Of a stretch of DNA of 50,740 bases, positions 32,895-43,803 are shown in pieces; within the stretch, counting starts at the first letter, position 1; each line of letters opens with the position of its first letter. The translations under genes and the position numbers were made by a program. Below the pieces are notes generated by a model, which had not been told where the DNA came from, ran no database searches, and saw only the letters and a program-made list of their open reading frames with translations. Source of the DNA: an uncultured Porphyromonadaceae bacterium (GTDB lineage: Bacteria; Bacteroidota; Bacteroidia; Bacteroidales; Muribaculaceae); contig CAMWNR010000003.1 of assembly GCA_947175665.1 (NCBI GenBank), forward strand, positions 1 through 50,740. Reading direction: 5' to 3'.

Positions 32895-33218
32895 TTATGC
32901 GGGAAAAATTTATGCAAAATAAACAATTTTTCCTCACCCCTGCAACAAAATCATCTACAACCCCCTAACTAAATGTATATTTAAATCATACTCTGATATT
33001 TTTTTTGTAAATTCGCATATATAAAATTTTATAATTCAAATTTCGCAAGTTACGGGAGATCTTTAAAATCTGAGGTTTATCAGTTTATGTGCGATTGCAC
33101 GGTGTGTTTATAAGGCTAAAGAATCAAACATCAGTGATATTATAAGATAAACTCATAATCTTATAAACTCATAAACTATAAGTCAACCGAGCGAAACTTT
33201 AATTAATTATTTACGACA

Positions 33219-34427
33219 ATGAAATCTATTAAGGAATTATTCCGGATCGGTACCGGGCCATCCTCTTCACATACTATGGGTCCGCGCAGAGCGGCTGAGA
33301 TCTTTCTGGATTCTCATAAGGGCGCACGCGGCTTTGAAGTGATTCTTTACGGTTCGCTTGCCGCTACAGGCAAGGGTCACATGACCGACGTGGCCATTCT
33401 CGATGTTCTGTCTAAATCGGAGATGCCCGTCAACATTGTCTGGAAACCTGACGTATTTCTCCCCTACCACCCCAATGCCATGACTTTTAAATCTCTCGAT
33501 GATATAGGTTTTCCTACCGATGAGATGACTTTTTACAGCGTGGGCGGTGGTGCTATCGAGGAGGAGGGTAAACCGCGCGAGGGTTCGCCGGAGATTTATA
33601 ACCTTGATACCCTAACCGAGATTATGCAATATTGTGCGCGCACCGGCCGGGCATATTGGGAGTATGTAGAGCAGTGCGAGGGTCCCGAAATATGGGATTA
33701 TCTGAAAGAAGTATGGCAGGCTATGAAGGATGCTGTAGAACGGGGTCTCGCCCGCGAAGGGAGATTACCCGGTCCGCTTAATCTGCAACGTAAGGCTAAT
33801 TCATATTTTGTCAAGGCCGGTGGCTATCGCGATAATCTTAAGTCCCGCGGTCGCGTATTTGCTTATGCGCTTGCAGTGAGCGAGGAGAATGCTTCGGGTG
33901 GCACCATTGTCACCGCACCTACATGCGGATCTTGCGGAGTAGTACCGGGAGTACTTTACCATTTATGGAAGAGCCGCGAATTTCCGGAGATGCAGATGCT
34001 TCATGCTCTTGCTACTGCCGGATTATTTGGCAATGTCGTTAAGCACAATGCTTCCATATCCGGTGCCGAGGTGGGTTGCCAGGGTGAAGTAGGTGTGGCC
34101 TGCGCTATGGCGGCGGCAGCCGCCAGCCAGTTGTTCGGCGGTTCGCCGGCACAGATAGAATATGCTGCCGAAATGGGTCTGGAGCACCATCTCGGCATGA
34201 CTTGTGACCCTGTATGCGGACTCGTACAGATACCATGTATCGAACGAAATGCTTACGCCGCCGCGCGTGCTCTTGATGCCAATATCTACGCGAGTTTTAC
34301 CGATGGCGTTCACCGCGTATCTTTTGACAAACTGGTAAAAGTTATGAAAGAGACAGGCCATGACCTCCCTTCGCTCTACAAAGAGACCGGTACCGGCGGT
34401 CTCGCCAAGGATTATACACAAATGTAA
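33219..34427 (+). CDS. sdaA: L-serine ammonia-lyase, iron-sulfur type
   Basis: 402 aa; GTGPSSSHTMGPRRAAE; CGSCGVVPGV; MTCDPVCGLVQIPCIERNAYAA. Confidence 0.92.
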   Translation: MKSIKELFRIGTGPSSSHTMGPRRAAEIFLDSHKGARGFEVILYGSLAATGKGHMTDVAILDVLSKSEMPVNIVWKPDVFLPYHPNAMTFKSLDDIGFPTDEMTFYSVGGGAIEEEGKPREGSPEIYNLDTLTEIMQYCARTGRAYWEYVEQCEGPEIWDYLKEVWQAMKDAVERGLAREGRLPGPLNLQRKANSYFVKAGGYRDNLKSRGRVFAYALAVSEENASGGTIVTAPTCGSCGVVPGVLYHLWKSREFPEMQMLHALATAGLFGNVVKHNASISGAEVGCQGEVGVACAMAAAAASQLFGGSPAQIEYAAEMGLEHHLGMTCDPVCGLVQIPCIERNAYAAARALDANIYASFTDGVHRVSFDKLVKVMKETGHDLPSLYKETGTGGLAKDYTQM

Positions 34428-34474
34428 TCTGATTATATATATATTCTGTTTTATCTACTCAAATGTAGTATCTC

Positions 34475-35401
34475 ATGTCGCAATTTGATATTCATACGCT
34501 CGGCTGCGGGTCGGCCAAACCTACACCCCGTCACCAACCGAGTTCTACAGTGGTCGATTTCAGAGGCAACCTCTTTATGGTGGATTGCGGTGAGGGCGCG
34601 CAGTTGGCGCTGATGCGCAAAAGACTTAAGTTTAATCGGTTAAATCATATTTTTCTCACTCATCTGCATGGCGATCATGTATTCGGACTCCCGGGTCTGA
34701 TCGGCACTCTCGGCCTGCACTCGGCCGGAGGTGAGATTACCATCCACACATTTAAAGAGGGGAAAGAGATATTAAGCAAGATTTTTGATTTCTTCTCAAG
34801 GGATCTCCCTTTTGAAGTGAAATTCAACATTATCAATCCTAAAGAGGAGGAGATTGTATTTGAGAATAAGAGCCTTACGGTTCGCACCCTCCCGTTAAAG
34901 CATCGTCTGCCTACAGTCGGGTACATATTTGAAGAGAAACCGGGGCTAAGGCATATAAATCGCGCTATGTGCGACTTTCATAATGTTCCGTTCAGTAAAT
35001 TCGGATCTCTTAAATCGGGTGAGGATTTCGTGAAGCCGGATGGCACGGTAATACCTAACAACATCCTTACTGCTCCGGCAGATCCGGCACTATCATACGC
35101 TCACCTCTCGGATACCGCATTTGATCCGGCTATGGCAGAGAGACTTAATTCCCCTACCCTACTCTTTCATGAGACCACATATCTCGATTGCAATTTAAAG
35201 GAGGCGATAGCCCGCGGACACTCTACTGCCTCACAAGCCGCTGAGATGGCGCGGTTATCAGGAGCGAAGTGGTTGCTCACGGGTCATTACTCATCGCGCT
35301 ACACCGATGATAACCTCTTCAAAGAAGAAGCAGAAAAGATTTTCCCCAACGTAATCCTGAATCGCGAGGGCCTAACCACCTCACTCGATAAACTGAAGTA
35401 A
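34475..35401 (+). CDS. rnz: Ribonuclease Z
   Basis: 308 aa; FLTHLHGDHVFGLPGLIGTLG metallo-beta-lactamase motif; LTGHYSSRY. Confidence 0.92.
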   Translation: MSQFDIHTLGCGSAKPTPRHQPSSTVVDFRGNLFMVDCGEGAQLALMRKRLKFNRLNHIFLTHLHGDHVFGLPGLIGTLGLHSAGGEITIHTFKEGKEILSKIFDFFSRDLPFEVKFNIINPKEEEIVFENKSLTVRTLPLKHRLPTVGYIFEEKPGLRHINRAMCDFHNVPFSKFGSLKSGEDFVKPDGTVIPNNILTAPADPALSYAHLSDTAFDPAMAERLNSPTLLFHETTYLDCNLKEAIARGHSTASQAAEMARLSGAKWLLTGHYSSRYTDDNLFKEEAEKIFPNVILNREGLTTSLDKLK

Positions 35402-35461
35402 TCAACACAGCGGGATAATCGTGATCGATACGGCATATCCTGTTCGCTTAAATGGGTATAT

Positions 35462-35499
35462 AGCAAGAGAGGCTACACCTTGCGGTGTAGCCTCTTGCT
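35462..35499. terminator. Stem-loop between convergent rnz and Omp28-like gene
   Basis: AGCAAGAGAGGCTACACC-TTGC-GGTGTAGCCTCTTGCT with small bulge. Confidence 0.75.
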
Positions 35500-35521
35500 T
35501 TGCGATTATAATTCTCCTTGA

Positions 35522-37555
35522 TTAGAAGAGAAGTTTTGCTGTCTTGGTTTCTGTTGCGTTGCTTGCCTTTACAATTACTGCACCGGCTGCCGGAGCAACG
35601 TCAAGACGGCCACCTACTACTGTGTAGTTACCGATTTTTGCACCGTCGAGTGAGTAAATCTCAACTACTGTACCATCTTCGGCTACAACTTCTACCTGAT
35701 TACCACCTTTGGCAATTGAGATATTGCCGGCTTCTACCTCGCTTACTTCTGATACCTTGGTATATTCAGAATAAGGGATAATGTCAGAAGCCACGATCTT
35801 ACTTGACTCAGCATCGGTAATAATAAGAATCACCTCTGTATTCTTAATATCCATTATGTTCTCAGGCACCTTAAATGTCATATCAAATGTCTGATACTCA
35901 TCTTCGTTCCACTCTTCGCTGATAGTAGTACCATAGAATGTGGGATAGCAAAGACGCGCTACATGCTCATAAACCATCTTGGATGCCGGTACGGTCGACT
36001 GACCGAGTTCGCCGCCACTGAGGAACTTGCTGATATACGGCACGAGCCATGAACCGTAAAGACTGGTTACGTCAGAAGCAGTACGATTTGCAAAGTAGTT
36101 GGTCTGTGCGTAATTGGAGTTGTTACCTTTCACACCGTTCTCGATAAGAACTATCGCTGCATTGAGCGGGAGATTAAGCGACTTATACGCATTCTTTACA
36201 GAATAGTTAACTTTTACTTCACGACCTATAACATCCCAATCGTGTTCAAGATCAAGTACAGGTGCCTCTACTTTGTTAATCTTGGCGTATGTATAAGATG
36301 CTTTCTCTATCTCGGCCTCAAACTCAGCCTTTGCAGTAGGCTGAAGTTGACTTGCACCACGGTTGAACATTGCAGCGGGATAACCTGAATTGGTAAGGCC
36401 TTTGAGTTTCTGCTCATATTCCTCAACACCTTCACTCATCGGGTCTGGATGATTTACATATCCGTGTACGGCGATGTTGATAGTCTTACCCTGAGTCTCA
36501 CTACCTTTATACTTATCAGCATAATATTCCAGAGCCGCAATACCACTCGGGCAATATGTACATCCGGTAGCAGTAAGTTCCTCTACTACTACGTTATTGA
36601 TATATGAGTAAACCGGGCAGTTGATTGTACCGGTAAATGTAACCGGGATAGCGCCTTCAAACTCAGGTTCGATAGTAAGAGTATAGTTCATCGACTCACC
36701 GTCAGCAAGTACACCTATATTATTGAATGTAATACGAGTCACTACACCGATAGCCGAAGTAATAGATGAAGCGTAAAGATTTTTTCTTACACGAGTTTCA
36801 AATGTCTTACCATTTTCGAGCGTAAGAGTTGCCTTGACATAATTACAGGGGAGCGGAGTTTTCATACGCAGGTTATAGTCGACCGCCATCTGCTCACCGG
36901 GTCTTACAAATGAAGTGGTCAGGTTATTGGCAACCTCTACAGAGTATTGAGCCATAGAGATGTTTGTAAAACCGGTGAAACCTACATCGGCACCGGTGGT
37001 TACAAATGCCACACGCACTTTCTTACCCTTATAGCCTGACGCACAGAATACGCAATCTTTAGGGTAGAATTCGATGTTGGTATCACTCTTTACAGCCGAT
37101 GAACCGATCTTTACAAAATCCGATACCTCTGTACCACCTTCTGAAATATAAACATCGAAGGTGTTATTACCATTCTTCATCTGACCCATAGCACAATATG
37201 CCACTGCTCTAAATGAAACAGCAAAGTCATCATAAGGAACCTCTATCTCAGGTGAGATGAGCCACTGATCAGCGGCAGCCCCACCTTCATATATGGTATT
37301 TGCCATAGCGTAGGTATATTGACCGGCTGTAAGCAAAACATAATCAAGCACCTTATCATCATCTTTAAAGAAGATCGGAGCAATATCTCCGTAGGGGGCA
37401 AGACCGTTGCCCTTAGTGAGCCAGCCATCGACCGGTACATCGCTGTCAATAGCCATATTTATGAAGTCTTCTTCATAAAATACTGTACCATCAAAAGCGG
37501 CCGATGCTGAAAAAACAGCCAGGGCTGCACAAAATGTCAGGATCAGTTTTTTCAT
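35522..37555 (-). CDS. Omp28-like secreted protein with thioredoxin-like CxxC region and T9SS-type C-terminus
   Basis: 677 aa; VVVEELTATGCTYCPSGIAALEYYADKY; C-terminal VEIYSLDGAKIGNYTVVGGRLDVAPAAGAVIVKASNATETKTAKLLF. Confidence 0.75.
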   Translation of the reverse strand: MKKLILTFCAALAVFSASAAFDGTVFYEEDFINMAIDSDVPVDGWLTKGNGLAPYGDIAPIFFKDDDKVLDYVLLTAGQYTYAMANTIYEGGAAADQWLISPEIEVPYDDFAVSFRAVAYCAMGQMKNGNNTFDVYISEGGTEVSDFVKIGSSAVKSDTNIEFYPKDCVFCASGYKGKKVRVAFVTTGADVGFTGFTNISMAQYSVEVANNLTTSFVRPGEQMAVDYNLRMKTPLPCNYVKATLTLENGKTFETRVRKNLYASSITSAIGVVTRITFNNIGVLADGESMNYTLTIEPEFEGAIPVTFTGTINCPVYSYINNVVVEELTATGCTYCPSGIAALEYYADKYKGSETQGKTINIAVHGYVNHPDPMSEGVEEYEQKLKGLTNSGYPAAMFNRGASQLQPTAKAEFEAEIEKASYTYAKINKVEAPVLDLEHDWDVIGREVKVNYSVKNAYKSLNLPLNAAIVLIENGVKGNNSNYAQTNYFANRTASDVTSLYGSWLVPYISKFLSGGELGQSTVPASKMVYEHVARLCYPTFYGTTISEEWNEDEYQTFDMTFKVPENIMDIKNTEVILIITDAESSKIVASDIIPYSEYTKVSEVSEVEAGNISIAKGGNQVEVVAEDGTVVEIYSLDGAKIGNYTVVGGRLDVAPAAGAVIVKASNATETKTAKLLF

Positions 37556-37621
37556 TTGGTTGAATTTATATGTTACGTTATTAATAGTTTTAATTCTCTA
37601 TTATATTAAAGATACCGCAGG

Positions 37622-37699
37622 ATTATTTAAATATTCGACAGATATAGTAAATTTTGACTAAATTCCATCTACTTTATTTAAATTTCCGGCAGATATAGT
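37622..37699 (-). repeat. ~27-bp direct repeat, 51 bp apart, upstream of Omp28-like gene
   Basis: ATTATTTAAATATTCGACAGATATAGT vs TTTATTTAAATTTCCGGCAGATATAGT. Confidence 0.65.
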
Positions 37700-37873
37700 C
37701 AAGTCATGGTATCGACAATAACAGACTTACGAGTGGGCAGAAAACGGATATTCAGTTTTTTGCAAAAGCAAATTAAATAATAATTTTTCTATATTGCAAG
37801 TGAGTAGATTAAAAATAATACAGTATTTGTCATTATAATTACCTCGCGTGCGCCCGATTTAGACCCCAACCCA

Positions 37874-37911
37874 CAAAAAAAGTTAATGCCTTCGTGGCAT
37901 TAACTTTTTTT
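37874..37911 (-). terminator. Bidirectional-looking intrinsic terminator after the alpha-2-macroglobulin gene
   Basis: AAAAAAAGTTAATGCC-TTCGT-GGCATTAACTTTTTTT, 27 nt downstream of the stop. Confidence 0.85.
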
Positions 37912-37937
37912 GGGAATTGATTACTGGTGCAGTCTCA

Positions 37938-40900
37938 TCATTGAGTCACTTCGACTCTCGTACCGCCTGAGCGCGCCGTTATCATCGGGTAGTATAGCGA
38001 TTGGATCTCCGCTATACCTGATGAGTATTGGCCATCACGGTCGGCATAGACCTCGTATGATATGATATGCTTACCCTTGGGGAGGGAGGTGATAAAGATA
38101 TTGGTTGCGTCCTTGAGTGGTTCTACGAGCATCATTATGCCGTCTTGTGATTTGTATTCGGTAAGTTGCTCGGCTGGTCTTACGCAGGCAGGGCGCGTAT
38201 CTCTTATCATCGCATAATCGATATCGCGATCAGCGATAAGGGTGAGAGTTACAAGTATTCTATCACCTGCATGGAATCGGGTACTGTTCTTACCCGTTTT
38301 TACCTTGCCGTCGCTGATTTCTACAGGCAGGAGGGCTTTTTCGATCTTTAATGCTCCTACACTCATCGGTTTGACATGCGACATCTCTTCGCTCCGCTGC
38401 ACCATTATCCCTCCCCACGCGATATTACCTCCGCGATTATGGATACTTATGGTCTTACCACTTATCTCCTCGGGATTAAGATTGAAGTAGATGTTTCCGC
38501 TTTTGGTCTGCGCAGCAGGTACCTCCATCATCATATCACCTATATATATTGCGGGGGTTGCATTAGCATCAGCAGTGTGTGTGAACTGTGAGTTATTTAC
38601 TACCGCCGAGGCCATATCTGCAATGTCGGCCGCTGAGTTGCCCTCACTCCAGTTTTGTGTCTGACGTGATAATACGAGATATTGTATCAGTTTGGGAAGC
38701 GCAGGATTTTGAGGATCCACCTCTTTTAGACACTGCGCACACGATGCGACCAACGATAACCCGGTAGCACTGGCGTATATATCTCCTGTCACATCAAACC
38801 ACATCCCCTTATTCTCCTTATATGAGGCGAATTGCAATACAGAAGTCATAATCTCTTTTGCCAATCCGTCATTACCCTTATACTTCAATAGAGATGCCCC
38901 AGAGATTTTATCGGCTAACGTTAGTGATTTCCATTCTTCAGGCAATCTACGGTATAGTTCGGCGTCAATCTTCTTTAATTCAGGTGATAATTCCCGCTTA
39001 TTTATTTTAGATATATCGCCTGAAGTAAGATTCTTGCGCATGAGCATATAACTGATCTCCGATGAGAGCGGATAAGGGGTATTAGAGGTTTTGATCCACT
39101 GATTATAACCTTTTATCATCTCTGCATCAGAATACTTAAGAGCCGCCGAGATAGCGCTATTCAATTCCCGGGAGTCGGGCATATATCCCGAAGCGTTTAG
39201 TTTTCCCAATCGCTCAAGTATCCGGGTAGTGATATAGGGTGACACGGGCATCTGCTTCATCCAACTCCATCCGCCATCGGCAGACTGCAGGGCTATCAAT
39301 TTGTCGATGAGTTTTTTAATAACCCCTTGCGCATCAGTACTGTTCAGATATGTAGCGAGTGATGCGATACGCTCACTCTCACTTTCCGCATTGTTTACCC
39401 AGGGGGTTTCTCCAAGGCCGGTCAACTTAAGCGCTCTATTCTGTTCGAGCGGCGAAAGCGCTGTTGCATCATGCGTATTCTCCAGCATCTCTTTTAACCC
39501 TTGACGTATATCGGGGTTGCCGGTGATGATGCCGTTGCTCATGGCATTGGCAAATACAGCATTTGCCAAAACTAATGCTGATTCCGAATCGGGAGAGGCG
39601 ATACCTGAGAGCGCTGTGATGACATACCAGTATGGATTAGAACAGTAATTCATAGTCACCTGAGCATCTTTACCTATAGCAGGCAGGCGCATCTCTACTT
39701 CATTATCAGAATCGGTGAGATAGAAGGTATAGGTCTCCATCACGGGTTGTGAAGAGGGGTAGATGGGGATTAGCGTCTGTTCGCCATCGCTACCTTTCTC
39801 ATTATCTGCCGTGATTCTTATTATTAATGATGCGACATTGCCGGGTGTCTTCAAGTCAAGATTTATCAGTCTTGCGCCTGAGGCCTCAACGTTACGGAAT
39901 GTCTCTTCGCTAAATGCGATCACATCTCCCGTCATGGTATTTACAACCTCGACTCGGGCATGAATATCGGCTGTTGAATCGGTATTATTATATACATTCG
40001 CGCCTATTACACATTTATCTCCGGTGAGCAGATATGCGGGTATATTGCCCGATACCATCAACGGTTTTGAGGCCACGGCATCAAGAGTAAGGATCGCAGA
40101 CCGCATATCGGTATCATAACCGAGCAATTGCATTACCCAACTTGTATTGAAATCGGGCACTTCGAAGTTTACCTCAACCACTCCTTCCTCATCAGCACTC
40201 AGCAACGGTGAGAAGAAGGCCAAGGGGTATTCCGTATCTCGTAAAGTGATTTCTTCGCTATTATCATCCTTACCATTTGACGCACCTGCATCCGCTTCTA
40301 CATCTGCTACACTCCCGGTTAGGTACGCCATAGTGGGAGCAACACTTACAGCCGTTTCTTCCAGTGTCGCATCGCTATATGCCTCATCAATTACTCCGGT
40401 TGCATTTATTGTGTCCACGCCGTTTTCACTCTTAGCGGCCGATAGCGAACTCTTATACATCCGTGTATCACGTATGTATAGATTTCTTGATAACGGGTAT
40501 CCCCAGAATTGCCAATCGGGTATACTTAAACCTGTGCAATTACCCGACTTCTGTTGCAACGGCTTTTGATAATAGAAGAATATTAAACCGGAATTATACA
40601 CATCAATATTTCCGCGGGTAGAGGATGAGAGATAGCGCTCCGGAGCAAATCTCCAATTGAATGGAGTGATGGAGTTGAGCGCCTTATTGCTCATAACAGC
40701 CACTGCCGCGGCCGATAAACCGTTGCCGTTTTCTGTAAATCTGAATTTCCATTGCTCTTTACTACCCGGCACTAACTTGTCGCGGTAGGTGATGGTCTCG
40801 AATTTCGGTTTGATGCGCTCTTCGGCCGGATAGATCATTACTGACTCTTCTGACGTATCAAGATCGTTCATACCGAATAATGATACTCTTACCACCTCCC

Positions 40901-43718
40901 CGTAGGCAGGTGCATTGACTTTGAGTCTCATATTTTTACCTGACGGAGTGAGCCATTTCTGCTCTATTTTCCCGTTGGAATTTGAGATAAGACAGAATAT
41001 CCTGTTGGGGGTATACGTATTACCGAGTGTTATCTCTACCGTGTTCTTCCCGGCCTCAGCGTATACCTTATTTACAGGCACCCAAAGGGGGGTAGCCACC
41101 GGCGGCACGACATCAGTGTCTCGCCATAATATCAAGTCGCAGGTAGCGGTATCATTTCGCGCTATGCGATTGCCGGTGTAATCGGTTTCTGTATACGCAT
41201 CTTCGAGTATAAATCTTATCTTGTATTTTCCGGACTTCAGGTCGGTAGTTGCCAGAGTAAGTACGGGCGACTTAAACTCACCACTCTTCACAACCTCAGT
41301 CACAGGGTTCTTCTTGGTACCGGTAATACTCGATATTTCATATTGAATATCCCTTATGGCAGGATTACCAATAAGGTCTGTCACTTTCGCACTAAGCGTA
41401 ATCGAGTCCTTTGTCACCTCAATACGATCCGGGATATTGAGCGTCAATGTATATCCCGGTGCCATTGAAACGGTCTCTCCGGGTGAGGATTGGGTCTCGC
41501 CCCCCGGGAGTGTGGCTACTGCCTTGGCTGTAATAATACCGTTATCTTTGCTTAATGCCGGGAAGTCGGCGGGAGTGACATTGAGCCGGAATGTACCGGA
41601 CTTGTCGGTGACAGCATTACCGGCATACTGCATATTGTCCGCTCCGCTATTCATTATTCTCCAATACGGTTGCTGATAGTTGAGCGTCACGGTTACCTTG
41701 CTGTCTGCCACCGGCAAACCTGAATATGTGGTCACGCAACCGGTTAACTCTACACTATTTTCCGCTCCATCCTGATTGATAACCGGACGGTTGAGTTTTA
41801 CATAAAATGATGGAGCCTTATACTCGGCCACTTCTATATAGGTATCCCCTATCGAACTGGTGTTATTGCTGCCGTTTTTAACTTCGGCCGATATTCTGTA
41901 TCTCCCTGTGATACCATCTGCGGGGAGTGTGAAGTTGGCAGTGACACGGCCCATATTCCCACTCAACATCTCTTTGCTCTCCACAACTTTACCATTAGGA
42001 TTATAGAGACAGAGAGTAACCTTCATATCATTGAGCGGCGAGAGAAGGTTTTTACTTATTTTCCCTATTACCGCAACCGCCTGCAGGGTATCGCCGGGTT
42101 TGTAGATTGCGAGGTCGGTAAGTACTTCGGCTACATAGTCTCTCCGGTTACCACCGTAATAACCGTTGGCATAATAATACTCCTTGAGTTGACTCCCATG
42201 ATAGGAGATTGTGGCATTGCCATACTCAAACGGTGATTTTACCATACCGTCCGAATTGGTATAGAGAGTTACACTTTTCTTAGGCTTTCCTGTATTTTCG
42301 AGTATCACTTTAGCACCCTTTATCGGGTTTCCGGTGCGCGCATCAACTACATATAATTCGGGCGATTTATCAGCAGTCGATGTACCAGATACAGCAAAGA
42401 ATCCTATATCACTTACATTGATAATTTTCGGATATTGGTTTTTTAAATCTTTATATATGCCCGAAATCTGAGAATTTTCAGAAACTGCGACCGCATAGTA
42501 TCCGGCTTTAAATCCGGGTACTGATATGGTATCAGTAACGGTATAGGGGCGATCGGTGGATTTAATGATACCACAATCTATAATTTTCCCTGTCGGCACT
42601 ACACTGCTGAGTCTGTTTACCCCACCTTGTGCCTGCGCTGCCGAGATTGGTATAAGTATCAGATGACTCCCTGTCATGTTTGACGACACTACCGTGAGGG
42701 TCTGAGGCGTTTCGGGCAACCATTGTGAGGATTGGTCAAATGTTACCGTCGGTTGCTTCATAACCTGCATCATGCTCTTCAGGCAATCGGCATACTTGCT
42801 GTCAGGATAAGCATTACAGGTATTTTCAAGAAGTTCATATCTCTTTAACTTTTCGGTGTCAGTATCTGCCGGTACGGCATCACTTTGACACAGCACCGCT
42901 ACAACCTGCGGACGAAATTGGCTTCCCTCCGGATATACTTCGAGCAATTCGCTTCCGTAATTCCGGCGCGCTTCGCGACCTGAAATATAGTCTAACTTCT
43001 TAAGTCTGGCCTGAAGAAGTGGGTATGACTCATTACCCTGATTCATCTCAGATGCTATAAGACTGTCTATCAGTGATAACGGCTTTAATTCCTTATCTTC
43101 AAGATTTAGTTGTTGAGAGATTGAAATCACTCTGAATATGGCAAAGTCCCACACCGAGTAACCGCATTGTGCCACCTCTGCATAATCCGTAAGCAGCAGG
43201 GATATATCTTCAAGCGAAACTTTCTTAAGATCGTTTTCTGAAGCGAGTACATCTTTTATAAGTGCGGTCACCTGATTACGAAACTGTCGGCCACTCCACA
43301 GAGCGGGTTCGGCATCGACCGGAGTATCCGGAAGATTCCTGTTGTCATAGATATATCGCCGCGAGGAGTAGAAATCAGTCAGTAATCTTGCTTCAATCAA
43401 ATCGCATAAAGCCTTGTCAACTTTGTCAGCATGACTTGCAATAAGCCGATAGTTGCTGATCGATGCCTGCAGACTATCAGTAGATGTGATACGATTTGCG
43501 ACCGCTATCTCATTGGCGGCATAAATAGCAGTTATAAAATCACCTTTATCTATGGATTCCTGCATCATTGTCCGGGCATCACTGCGTACTGTCTCGGGAA
43601 AGGCGAAATCAGGTGCGGTAAAAGAACCATCGGCACAAAGAAACTTAAAAAAAAGACAAAACAGGGCGATCGCCAAGCGATGCCCTGCTCTGATATTTGT
43701 TCTGGGGATATGAGTCAT
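37938..43718 (-). CDS. Bacterial alpha-2-macroglobulin family protein, apparently thioester-less
   Basis: Start set at MTHIPRTNIRAGHRLAIALFCLFF (Met24 of supplied ORF); MG2-type block DLAIYKPGDTLQAVAVI, SGNIPAYLLTGDKCVIGANVYNNTD bait/ANATO-proximal region; no CxEQ. Confidence 0.88.
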   Translation of the reverse strand: MTHIPRTNIRAGHRLAIALFCLFFKFLCADGSFTAPDFAFPETVRSDARTMMQESIDKGDFITAIYAANEIAVANRITSTDSLQASISNYRLIASHADKVDKALCDLIEARLLTDFYSSRRYIYDNRNLPDTPVDAEPALWSGRQFRNQVTALIKDVLASENDLKKVSLEDISLLLTDYAEVAQCGYSVWDFAIFRVISISQQLNLEDKELKPLSLIDSLIASEMNQGNESYPLLQARLKKLDYISGREARRNYGSELLEVYPEGSQFRPQVVAVLCQSDAVPADTDTEKLKRYELLENTCNAYPDSKYADCLKSMMQVMKQPTVTFDQSSQWLPETPQTLTVVSSNMTGSHLILIPISAAQAQGGVNRLSSVVPTGKIIDCGIIKSTDRPYTVTDTISVPGFKAGYYAVAVSENSQISGIYKDLKNQYPKIINVSDIGFFAVSGTSTADKSPELYVVDARTGNPIKGAKVILENTGKPKKSVTLYTNSDGMVKSPFEYGNATISYHGSQLKEYYYANGYYGGNRRDYVAEVLTDLAIYKPGDTLQAVAVIGKISKNLLSPLNDMKVTLCLYNPNGKVVESKEMLSGNMGRVTANFTLPADGITGRYRISAEVKNGSNNTSSIGDTYIEVAEYKAPSFYVKLNRPVINQDGAENSVELTGCVTTYSGLPVADSKVTVTLNYQQPYWRIMNSGADNMQYAGNAVTDKSGTFRLNVTPADFPALSKDNGIITAKAVATLPGGETQSSPGETVSMAPGYTLTLNIPDRIEVTKDSITLSAKVTDLIGNPAIRDIQYEISSITGTKKNPVTEVVKSGEFKSPVLTLATTDLKSGKYKIRFILEDAYTETDYTGNRIARNDTATCDLILWRDTDVVPPVATPLWVPVNKVYAEAGKNTVEITLGNTYTPNRIFCLISNSNGKIEQKWLTPSGKNMRLKVNAPAYGEVVRVSLFGMNDLDTSEESVMIYPAEERIKPKFETITYRDKLVPGSKEQWKFRFTENGNGLSAAAVAVMSNKALNSITPFNWRFAPERYLSSSTRGNIDVYNSGLIFFYYQKPLQQKSGNCTGLSIPDWQFWGYPLSRNLYIRDTRMYKSSLSAAKSENGVDTINATGVIDEAYSDATLEETAVSVAPTMAYLTGSVADVEADAGASNGKDDNSEEITLRDTEYPLAFFSPLLSADEEGVVEVNFEVPDFNTSWVMQLLGYDTDMRSAILTLDAVASKPLMVSGNIPAYLLTGDKCVIGANVYNNTDSTADIHARVEVVNTMTGDVIAFSEETFRNVEASGARLINLDLKTPGNVASLIIRITADNEKGSDGEQTLIPIYPSSQPVMETYTFYLTDSDNEVEMRLPAIGKDAQVTMNYCSNPYWYVITALSGIASPDSESALVLANAVFANAMSNGIITGNPDIRQGLKEMLENTHDATALSPLEQNRALKLTGLGETPWVNNAESESERIASLATYLNSTDAQGVIKKLIDKLIALQSADGGWSWMKQMPVSPYITTRILERLGKLNASGYMPDSRELNSAISAALKYSDAEMIKGYNQWIKTSNTPYPLSSEISYMLMRKNLTSGDISKINKRELSPELKKIDAELYRRLPEEWKSLTLADKISGASLLKYKGNDGLAKEIMTSVLQFASYKENKGMWFDVTGDIYASATGLSLVASCAQCLKEVDPQNPALPKLIQYLVLSRQTQNWSEGNSAADIADMASAVVNNSQFTHTADANATPAIYIGDMMMEVPAAQTKSGNIYFNLNPEEISGKTISIHNRGGNIAWGGIMVQRSEEMSHVKPMSVGALKIEKALLPVEISDGKVKTGKNSTRFHAGDRILVTLTLIADRDIDYAMIRDTRPACVRPAEQLTEYKSQDGIMMLVEPLKDATNIFITSLPKGKHIISYEVYADRDGQYSSGIAEIQSLYYPMITARSGGTRVEVTQ

Positions 43719-43803
43719 ATTTACATTTTTATGGTGAGTTACATTAGTATAACTCGGTTTGTTAAAAATAGTTTGCCACGATCCCAATAAAACCGATGAG
43801 CCT

